This document shows positions 1-4,431 of a stretch of DNA of 5,674 nucleotides, in pieces. The position numbers and the translations under genes were made by a program. The notes under the pieces were generated by a model. It worked only from the letters and a program-made list of their open reading frames with translations, had not been told where the DNA came from and ran no database searches. The stretch's first letter is position 1; each line of letters begins with the position of its first letter. This DNA is from a bacterium. GTDB taxonomy: Bacteria > Desulfobacterota > DSWW01. Location: positions 1 through 5,674 of the forward strand of contig JAUWSZ010000211.1 in NCBI GenBank assembly GCA_030609865.1. The letters are read 5' to 3'.

Positions 1-11
1 CCGAACGCCGT

Positions 12-137
12 CTGAGGCTGTTGAGAAATGGTCAGATGCAAGGCGCGCGAAATCCTGAGGAATGAGGCGTACAACGTACTCCGAAGTGACGAAGGATGAG
101 TGCAACGCCGCAGATGGCCGTTTATCGGCAGCCTCAG
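12..137. repeat. Imperfect palindromic intergenic repeat, about 126 bp
   Basis: The outer arms CTGAGGCTG (12-20) and CAGCCTCAG (129-137) are perfect 9-bp inverted repeats, and TTGAGAAA next to the left arm is partly complementary to TTTATCGG next to the right arm. Near the centre, GTAC (69-72) and GTAC (76-79) form a second small stem around a three-base loop, with imperfect pairing between. From memory, very similar stretches (CAGATGCAAGGCGCGCGAA, GAGGAATGAGGCGTAC, GCAACGCCGCAGATGG) recur between genes in deltaproteobacterial genomes, so I read it as one copy of a dispersed, probably non-autonomous, repeat family. The copy number cannot be seen here. It fills the leader of the symporter gene and ends three bases before that gene's Shine-Dalgarno sequence. 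Confidence 0.6.
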
Positions 138-140
138 GAG

Positions 141-147
141 AAAGGAG
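141..147 (+). promoter_or_regulatory. Ribosome binding site fixing the TTG start of the symporter
   Basis: AAAGGAG lies six bases before TTG at 154. It decides the start: the in-frame GTG at 100 lies inside the palindromic repeat, lacks a comparable site, and would add a charged stretch (QRRRW...RRKE) that the family does not have. Confidence 0.75.
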
Positions 148-153
148 TCTCAC

Positions 154-1476
154 TTGGCCATCACACCCTGGGAGGTTTTTGCAGACCTGGGAAGCGCCGG
201 TCTCCTGCTCTTGACCGGTCAGCTATTGCGGTCCAGGCTCGGTGTTCTGCAGCGCCTGTTCCTGCCGGCCAGCGTCATCGGCGGCTTCCTCGGACTCGCT
301 CTCGGCCCGAGCGGGGCGAACGTCCTCAAGCTGTCCGAGGCCTTCCCTGCCTACCCGAGCATCTTGATTGCGCTCATCTTTGCCGCCCTTCCCTTGGCCT
401 CGGAGCGGGTGGACCTGAAGGGTGCAACCAGGCAACTCACGGACATGTGGTCCTTCTCGGCCGTGGCCACCCTGTTGCAGTGGGGCCTGGGTGTCCTGTT
501 TACGGTTGTCCTGCTTCGGCAATTGTGGCCGGACCTTAACCCCGGTTTTGGCGCCGTACTCGCCAGCGGTTTCGTGGGTGGGCACGGAACGGCGGCCGCG
601 GTAGGGGAGACGTTCCTCGGCCTCGGCTGGTCCGAGGCGACCTCCCTCGCCATGACGTCGGCAACCGTCGGGATTCTGAGTTCGATCATCGGGGGGATGG
701 CCTTGATCAAGTGGGGAACCTCTTCCGGACACGCAGGGTTCATCACCCGATTTCAGGACTTGCCCGACGAGCTTCGTACGGGCCTGGTCAGGGAGGAGGC
801 TCGGAAGTGGGTCGGCAAGGAGACCGTTTCATCCAACTCGATCGACACACTCGCCTTCCATTTCTGCCTCATATGCTGTGCCGCCGTGGGCGGCTACTTC
901 CTGAGCACCTGGTCGGGAAAGGTTTTTCCCCAGTTCCGGCTGCCGGTCTTCTGCGTGTCCTACGTCGTATCCCTCGTTTTCGTAAGGGGCCTTCGAGCCA
1001 CAAGCGCCATCCAATACGTGGACAGGAAGACGGTGGGTCATCTGGCAGGAGGTCTGACCGACATCCTCGTCGTCTTCGGCATCGCCTCGGTCAAGATCGC
1101 CATCGTGATCAAGTACGCCCTTCCTCTCGCGCTTCTGTTCGTGTTCGGAATCGCCCTGTGTGCCTTTATCTTCTTTTGGATGGGCCCCCGTTTTTTCGAA
1201 ACGTACTGGTTCGAAAAGTCCCTCTTTACCTGGGGATGGATCACGGGCGTCACGGCCCTGGGGATCACACTGCTCAGGATCGTCGATTCGGAGAACGGCT
1301 CGCGGGCGCTCAACGATTTCGCCCTTGCCTATCTTTTCGTCGTGCCCGTGGAGATCGCGTTGGTGGCCTTTGCTCCCCAGGTTATCATGACCGGACATTC
1401 CTGGACCCTCGTCGGAATTACGATCGGGGTGGCCGCCCTCATTTCCGTTCTGGTCCGTCTCGTGAATCGTACCTGA
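154..1476 (+). CDS. Sodium:glutamate symporter (ESS/GltS) family transporter
   Basis: This is a predicted inner-membrane secondary transporter of 440 residues, slightly longer than E. coli GltS (about 400). Family members import glutamate or related organic anions with Na+. About a dozen hydrophobic segments are visible, e.g. residues 8-25, 35-52, 68-84, 99-120, 165-186, 233-250, 322-345, 360-377, 389-411 and 417-437, with a polar loop at about 187-232. The best family signature is F-V-G-G-H-G-T-A-A-A (140-149), matching the SGGHGTGAAW region of GltS; it is followed by a helix resembling the ATFGLVLGGLIGG segment of GltS. The second half is less GltS-like: where E. coli has GHCGFGLGATP, this protein has GWITGVTALGITLL (about 361-374). 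The fold assignment is therefore firm but glutamate as substrate is only a guess. The start is TTG at 154. The gene is monocistronic as far as visible and ends seven bases from the convergent toxin gene, with no terminator hairpin between them. Confidence 0.85.
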   Translation: MAITPWEVFADLGSAGLLLLTGQLLRSRLGVLQRLFLPASVIGGFLGLALGPSGANVLKLSEAFPAYPSILIALIFAALPLASERVDLKGATRQLTDMWSFSAVATLLQWGLGVLFTVVLLRQLWPDLNPGFGAVLASGFVGGHGTAAAVGETFLGLGWSEATSLAMTSATVGILSSIIGGMALIKWGTSSGHAGFITRFQDLPDELRTGLVREEARKWVGKETVSSNSIDTLAFHFCLICCAAVGGYFLSTWSGKVFPQFRLPVFCVSYVVSLVFVRGLRATSAIQYVDRKTVGHLAGGLTDILVVFGIASVKIAIVIKYALPLALLFVFGIALCAFIFFWMGPRFFETYWFEKSLFTWGWITGVTALGITLLRIVDSENGSRALNDFALAYLFVVPVEIALVAFAPQVIMTGHSWTLVGITIGVAALISVLVRLVNRT

Positions 1477-1483
1477 CAGCCTC

Positions 1484-1882
1484 CTAGTATCGAAAGTACT
1501 CTTCGTCGAGAGGCAGGCGGCGAGCCATCCTGGTGAAATCCTGGTCCCTGTGCAAGAGCAGTGCCCCGTACTCCATCGCAATGCGTGCAATACAAAAGTC
1601 GATCGGACTGTTCACCGTGATGCCTCTTCGACGCAGATCGAAGTAGACCCTCGCAGCGTTTCGCCAGGTCCCTTCGGATGCCTCGAGGTAATACTGGGTC
1701 GCGAGGTATTCGTCGAGGGACTTCCACTCCTTTTCGTTCCGTGCTCCTTGAAGGAGTTCCAGCTGTGTGAACCTTGTCAGCACGCAGATCTCTGCCCCGA
1801 CCCTTTCTCGAAAAGTCCGGGCGATGCCCCCTCTTCTATCTCTGAGGATTTCGATCCAGACCGAGGTGTCGACGAGGATCAT
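1484..1882 (-). CDS. vapC: VapC-type PIN-domain toxin ribonuclease
   Basis: This 132-residue protein is the toxin of a type II toxin-antitoxin pair, of typical VapC length. PIN toxins are Mg2+-dependent endoribonucleases that cleave tRNA or rRNA when freed from their antitoxin. The PIN acidic residues are all in place: D5 in MILVDTSVWIE, E42 in FTQLELLQGA, D95 in NSPIDFCIA, and D113/D115 in LLHRDQDF. Nothing is truncated, so the toxin is probably active. Its ATG overlaps the antitoxin stop codon in ATGA (1879-1882), giving translational coupling from the antitoxin gene. Expression is expected from the promoter at 2124-2151 under antitoxin control. The RNA target cannot be deduced. The gene converges tightly on the symporter gene. 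Confidence 0.93.
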   Translation of the reverse strand: MILVDTSVWIEILRDRRGGIARTFRERVGAEICVLTRFTQLELLQGARNEKEWKSLDEYLATQYYLEASEGTWRNAARVYFDLRRRGITVNSPIDFCIARIAMEYGALLLHRDQDFTRMARRLPLDEEYFRY

Positions 1883-2082
1883 GTCCGAAGCTTCCGCGAC
1901 TTCTTGTGGTCGTAACCCTTGATGAGCCGGACCTTGCCCGAGAGCTCTGTCAAATCCTTACGTCGTCTCATTCGGACATAATCCCGCAGCGCCTCGTGGA
2001 TCAACTCCTTTTTCGTCTTGGCGTCACTCACGGAGAAGGCGTGGGCGAGCAAGTCATCGTCGATGACGATATTGGTCCTCAT
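1879..2082 (-). CDS. vapB: VapB-type antitoxin (ribbon-helix-helix)
   Basis: This 67-residue protein is the antitoxin partner of the PIN toxin. It resembles the VapB antitoxin family with the MRTNIVIDDDLL start. Residues 2-7 (RTNIVI) would form the DNA-binding beta strand, 9-19 the first helix, and 22-40 (KTKKELIHEALRDYVRMRR) the second helix of a ribbon-helix-helix fold. The basic C-terminal tail (41-67) should wrap the toxin active site. ATG at 2082 was chosen because AGGGAGT (2089-2095) sits seven bases upstream and because the N-terminus then matches the family. An in-frame ATG at 2121 would lie upstream of the expected transcription start and inside the operator. A VapB dimer probably binds the palindrome at 2095-2124 to repress its own operon, with VapC as co-repressor. 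Confidence 0.9.
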   Translation of the reverse strand: MRTNIVIDDDLLAHAFSVSDAKTKKELIHEALRDYVRMRRRKDLTELSGKVRLIKGYDHKKSRKLRT

Positions 2083-2094
2083 GGCCAGACTCCC

Positions 2095-2124
2095 TATGTG
2101 TAAGGTGTGCACACAATACACATA
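2095..2124. promoter_or_regulatory. Palindromic operator of the vapBC operon
   Basis: This is a 30-bp palindrome in which 13 of 15 base pairs are symmetrical. The core GTGTGCACAC (2105-2114) is perfect, and it is flanked at equal distance by TATGTGTA (2095-2102) and TACACATA (2117-2124). Only the two pairs between core and arms are asymmetrical. It spans the expected transcription start, from the -10 edge down to the ribosome binding site of vapB. A further TATACACAC at 2127-2135 resembles another half-site. Position and symmetry fit a VapB ribbon-helix-helix dimer-of-dimers site, as in other vapBC operons. Confidence 0.75.
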
Positions 2125-2151
2125 CTATACACACGCTGCCCTCGGCGTCAA
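2124..2151 (-). promoter_or_regulatory. Sigma70-like promoter of vapBC
   Basis: On the minus strand, TTGACG (2151-2146) and TATAGT (2129-2124) are separated by 16 bases. Both hexamers match the consensus at five of six positions. Transcription should start near 2117, giving a leader of about 35 bases that contains the downstream half of the operator and the ribosome binding site. The -10 box abuts the operator palindrome, so repressor binding would block it. Confidence 0.65.
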
Positions 2152-2212
2152 TGCTCCGCCCCCATTCATGCATCTGCGTGACTTCATGCCGAGCTTTCCG
2201 CAAGGCTAAACC

Positions 2213-3166
2213 TTACGGGACGGTGGGTTCCTGAAGATCCGGGGTGCTTTCGGTGGGTTGATCTGTCGCCGTGCCGCTTGCGGGTTCACGGGCCGGTTCA
2301 CGGGCCACGAGGTCCGCGAGGAAGCGACCTATGTCCTCTGCCAGCCGGGCACTGTGCATGTGTTTGTTCGATTCACAGGGCAGGAGGTCGGCCGTTTGGA
2401 TCGTCTCGGCCATCCGTGTCATATCGTCCGAGGCGTGCAGTTTGTCCGAGGGGGCATAGGCAATCCGGGTCGGAGCCTTGACCGTTTCCAGATCAGGCCA
2501 GACCTGATAGTGCATGAAGGCCCGGCCCGAAAGCTTGATGCGCAGGGGATGTGCGGAAAGAATCGTGTTCTCGTACCGCTGCATCTGTTCGGGCTCTTTT
2601 TCGACGTTTACCCGAAAGTGCCTGAAGTACCAGACGATGAAATGCTTCACAACACGGTACGCAGGGGATGGAAACAGGTAGGGCATCCAACGGAGGGCGA
2701 AGGAGACCCGGAACTCGCATGCCGGCCCCACAAGAAAGACGCCTTTCGCCTTCAGCCGTTCATGCTTCAATGCCTCGAGCAGGACCGTGGCCCCCAGCGA
2801 ACTGCCGGATACGATCGCCTCTTCCATGTCGATCGGCAGCCTGGAACAGGCGGTGATCACGTCCTCGGTAAACCGCTCCATGCGGAAGTCATCCGTCCGC
2901 AGGCGGTTCTTGTGAATTTCCGCCGACTTCTTCTCCCGCGTCTCGATGTAATAAACAGGGTGCTTCTGGGTGAGGGCATACAGCAACTTCGCCCATCCGG
3001 CCACGGTAGACACCCATCCGGCCACGAACACGATCGGGGAGCCCGCGTCGTCGTTCTTCGGTTCCCATGAAACGACCCGGAGGCTCACCTCCTTGTTCAC
3101 GGGGATCCTCTGCTCGGAGAAGGAGGCGTGGTGTGCTGAGATCGGGTCCCTTAACAAATCCGACAT
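2213..3166 (-). CDS. Alpha/beta hydrolase fold protein
   Basis: This 317-residue protein is probably a cytoplasmic serine hydrolase (esterase, lipase or related); no signal peptide is visible. The catalytic elements appear in the usual order. An oxyanion-hole strand is at 45-53 (IVFVAGWVS). The nucleophile elbow is G-S-S-L-G (121-125) with S123. A lid-like insertion rich in aromatic and basic residues spans about 155-225. The probable acid is D241 in YAPSDKLH, and the probable catalytic histidine is H269 or H271 in NKHMHSA. Residues about 287-317 form a low-complexity, probably disordered tail (REPAREPASG...), partly made by a 12-bp tandem duplication at 2283-2306. The ATG at 3166 is preceded by GAGGT five bases upstream. 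I cannot name the substrate; the pattern allows an esterase, thioesterase or polyhydroxyalkanoate-related hydrolase. Its own promoter is at 3201-3230, and the gap to vapB argues against a shared operon. Confidence 0.82.
   Translation of the reverse strand: MSDLLRDPISAHHASFSEQRIPVNKEVSLRVVSWEPKNDDAGSPIVFVAGWVSTVAGWAKLLYALTQKHPVYYIETREKKSAEIHKNRLRTDDFRMERFTEDVITACSRLPIDMEEAIVSGSSLGATVLLEALKHERLKAKGVFLVGPACEFRVSFALRWMPYLFPSPAYRVVKHFIVWYFRHFRVNVEKEPEQMQRYENTILSAHPLRIKLSGRAFMHYQVWPDLETVKAPTRIAYAPSDKLHASDDMTRMAETIQTADLLPCESNKHMHSARLAEDIGRFLADLVAREPAREPASGTATDQPTESTPDLQEPTVP
2283..2306. repeat. 12-bp perfect tandem duplication in the hydrolase tail
   Basis: GGTTCACGGGCC occurs twice without a gap (2283-2294 and 2295-2306). 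Read on the minus strand it keeps frame and produces the repeated tetrapeptide in AREPAREPA. This looks like slippage in a tail that tolerates length change. Confidence 0.85.
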
Positions 3167-3200
3167 GGAAACCTCGAAAAGATCTATTGCTGAGAACCTT

Positions 3201-3230
3201 AGTATAGAAGGAGAGGTCGCGGGCGGTCAA
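3201..3230 (-). promoter_or_regulatory. Sigma70-like promoter of the alpha/beta hydrolase gene
   Basis: On the minus strand, TTGACC (3230-3225) and TATACT (3206-3201) are 18 bases apart; each is one base off consensus. The predicted start near 3194 gives a leader of about 27 bases before the ATG at 3166. Confidence 0.55.
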
Positions 3231-3252
3231 GCAGGAAAGCCCCAAAATAGTA

Positions 3253-3321
3253 GGGGACGTCCTTGACTAACTGTACTAACTACCGATTTGGACGTAAGTC
3301 CAGTTAGTCAAGGACGTCCCC
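3253..3321. repeat. Perfect 21-bp inverted repeat (REP/MITE-like hairpin)
   Basis: The arms at 3253-3273 and 3301-3321 are perfect reverse complements over 21 bp, separated by 27 bases. Each arm carries GGGGACGTCC (self-complementary GGACGTCC core) followed by TTGACTAACTG or its complement. From memory, arms with the AAGGACGTCCCC / AGTTAGTCAAGG type of sequence are found around REP-associated (RAYT, IS200-like) transposase genes and as solo copies between genes. No transposase is encoded here, so this would be a non-autonomous copy. The 3' arm is followed by CCTCTTTTTG, so a rightward transcript could also form a terminator-like hairpin, although no gene upstream on that strand would need one. 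Confidence 0.7.
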
Positions 3322-3448
3322 CTCTTTTTGAGTGCTTTTCCCCCAAGCTTCGGAAAAGGGGACGGGACTCTATTTGGGTATCCACAGTGGATTCGCCGGC
3401 AGACCCCTTGATGGATGGCACGAGAATCTGGAGAATGAAGAGTTTCTC
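3322..3448. other. Intergenic spacer with no recognisable gene
   Basis: This is the unexplained part of the 3167-3587 intergenic region, between the two palindromic elements. Open frames cross it but lack ribosome binding sites and run into the repeats, and their translations resemble nothing I recognise. The only promoter-like pair I see for the rightward operon is TTGATG (3408-3413) with GAGAAT (3431-3436), 17 bases apart. That is weak. Confidence 0.4.
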
Positions 3449-3570
3449 GCTAGCCCGCGTATTATACGAAACTTCGTCGCGAGAGTGGTGGAAGTGCGGA
3501 AGGTTCGGGCCCGAAGATTCCGTGCTTACGGCGCAAGTAGTAGAAGGCTTCGTGCAATATGCGGGCTAGC
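3449..3570. repeat. 122-bp imperfect palindromic element
   Basis: The outer arms GCTAGCCCGC (3449-3458) and GCGGGCTAGC (3561-3570) are perfect, and complementarity resumes inward over about 3460-3470 against 3549-3559. The centre is the perfect 12-bp palindrome TTCGGGCCCGAA (3504-3515), sharing the same symmetry axis (between 3509 and 3510) as the outer arms. In between, blocks such as 3492-3501 against 3518-3527 also pair, with G-T wobbles and mismatches. Many mismatches are transitions, which suggests an old palindrome that has drifted or one kept at the RNA level. It has no coding content that I accept. It resembles a miniature inverted-repeat element. It ends six bases before the ribosome binding site of the DUF2760 gene and so lies in that gene's leader or promoter. 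Confidence 0.7.
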
Positions 3571-3576
3571 TCACAC

Positions 3577-3583
3577 AGGAGGT
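3577..3583 (+). promoter_or_regulatory. Ribosome binding site choosing ATG 3588 for the DUF2760 gene
   Basis: AGGAGGT is a near-perfect anti-Shine-Dalgarno match ending four bases before ATG at 3588. The in-frame GTG at 3582 overlaps this site and so cannot be the start. Confidence 0.85.
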
Positions 3584-3587
3584 GGTC

Positions 3588-4394
3588 ATGGGACGGAAGA
3601 AGGCGTTTACGGTGCAGAGCTTGATCCTCTGTCTGTTGTTCAATGGCTTGATGCTGGGGTGCCTGTATTGGATGGCGAGGCAGGCATTCCTCGGCCTCCA
3701 CGACGGGATGGCCCTCGTCACGGGCGGTGGCCTCGAGGGTGTGCCCGACCAGGTAGGGAGGGTCCTCACGGGTGTCGGTGCATTCCTGGACAAGAATCGG
3801 GCCCTGCTGGCGCCGGTCGTGTTCGGGCTCGGAGGGTTGGTGACGATTGCCCTCTGGCTCTCTCTTCTGCTTGCCGGGCGCCGGCTCATCGGAGAGGAGT
3901 CCGGTGCTCAAGAGGAAGGCGTCGGCCCTTCTGAAGAACCCCTCAAGAAGGAGGTTAACAGGCTGGAGAAGGAGTTGCAGGCCGCAAAAAAGGCTGCCTC
4001 AAAGCCCTCCCCGGCGCCGGCGATTCAGATTCTTTCCATCCTGCAACGCCAGGGGCGGTTGGTCGATTTTCTCGAGGAGGATCTCAGCCTGCACGAGGAC
4101 AGCCAGATCGGCGCCGCGGTTCGCAGCATTCACCAGGGCTGCAAGGAGGCCCTTTCTCAGAATGTGGGCCTGGAGGCCGTCTACAGCGAGGAGGAGGGAA
4201 CGGAAGTGACGATCCAGCCCGGTTTCGACCCCCAGGCCGTCCGCCTGACCGGCAATGTGCAGGGAGACCCGCCGTTTCAGGGGGTTCTCCGTCATCGAGG
4301 ATGGCGCGTCGTGCGCATGGACCTTCCCCTGAAGTCGCCGGACAGGGAGATAGACTGGATTCTGGCCCCTGCCGAGGTCGAAATAGGCGAGTAG
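3588..4394 (+). CDS. Two-TM membrane protein with C-terminal DUF2760 domain
   Basis: This is a 268-residue inner-membrane protein of unknown function. A basic N-terminus (GRKK) precedes a first transmembrane helix at about 9-30. A short periplasmic loop (31-72) leads to a second helix at about 73-96, followed by RR at 98-99. By the positive-inside rule both ends are cytoplasmic. Residues 103-118 are an acidic linker, and 116-139 (EEPLKKEVNRLEKELQAAKK) are heptad-like and probably form a short coiled coil. The rest, about 145-262, matches what I recall of DUF2760: it opens with IQILSILQRQGRLVDFLEED, contains IGAAVRSIHQGC, and ends with VLRHRGWRVVRMDLP. The gene starts an operon with the Hsp70 gene 37 bases downstream, a pairing I have seen often. 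I infer that the cytoplasmic domain recruits or regulates that Hsp70 at the membrane. This is untested by anything visible here. Confidence 0.85.
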   Translation: MGRKKAFTVQSLILCLLFNGLMLGCLYWMARQAFLGLHDGMALVTGGGLEGVPDQVGRVLTGVGAFLDKNRALLAPVVFGLGGLVTIALWLSLLLAGRRLIGEESGAQEEGVGPSEEPLKKEVNRLEKELQAAKKAASKPSPAPAIQILSILQRQGRLVDFLEEDLSLHEDSQIGAAVRSIHQGCKEALSQNVGLEAVYSEEEGTEVTIQPGFDPQAVRLTGNVQGDPPFQGVLRHRGWRVVRMDLPLKSPDREIDWILAPAEVEIGE

Positions 4395-4415
4395 AACGAG
4401 TCGAGGACGCAAACC

Positions 4416-4422
4416 AAAAGGA
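4416..4422 (+). promoter_or_regulatory. Ribosome binding site for the TTG start of the Hsp70 gene
   Basis: AAAAGGA lies nine bases before TTG at 4432. An in-frame TGA at 4426-4428 rules out any earlier start, and the next codons already encode the first Hsp70 motif, so TTG is the only reasonable initiator. Confidence 0.75.
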
Positions 4423-4431
4423 ATTTGATCC

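Noticed and set aside
100..153. GTG start 18 codons upstream for the symporter
   Set aside because: It lies within the palindromic repeat, lacks a ribosome binding site, and adds an arginine-rich stretch absent from the family. TTG at 154 has a well-spaced AAAGGAG.
829..1590. Long minus-strand open frame of 253 codons spanning the symporter end and the vapC end
   Set aside because: Its translation is rich in charged residues with no hydrophobic core, and it crosses two well-supported genes in other frames.
2083..2121. Longer antitoxin starting at ATG 2121
   Set aside because: That ATG falls inside the operator and upstream of the expected transcription start, and the family N-terminus begins at MRTNIVIDD with its own ribosome binding site.
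2198..2218. Possible terminator hairpin at the hydrolase stop codon (CCGCAAGG / CCTTACGG, loop of five)
   Set aside because: The stem has an internal mismatch, overlaps the stop codon, and is not followed by a T-run in the direction of transcription.
3335..3361. TTTTCCCC ... AAAAGGGG around 3336-3361 as a hairpin
   Set aside because: The two blocks are same-strand complements in parallel order (AAAAGGGG, not GGGGAAAA), so they cannot form an antiparallel stem of useful length.
3288..3934. Overlapping plus-strand open frames across the intergenic region (about 93 and 200 codons)
   Set aside because: They run through both palindromic elements and into the DUF2760 gene in another frame, lack ribosome binding sites and show no recognisable domain.
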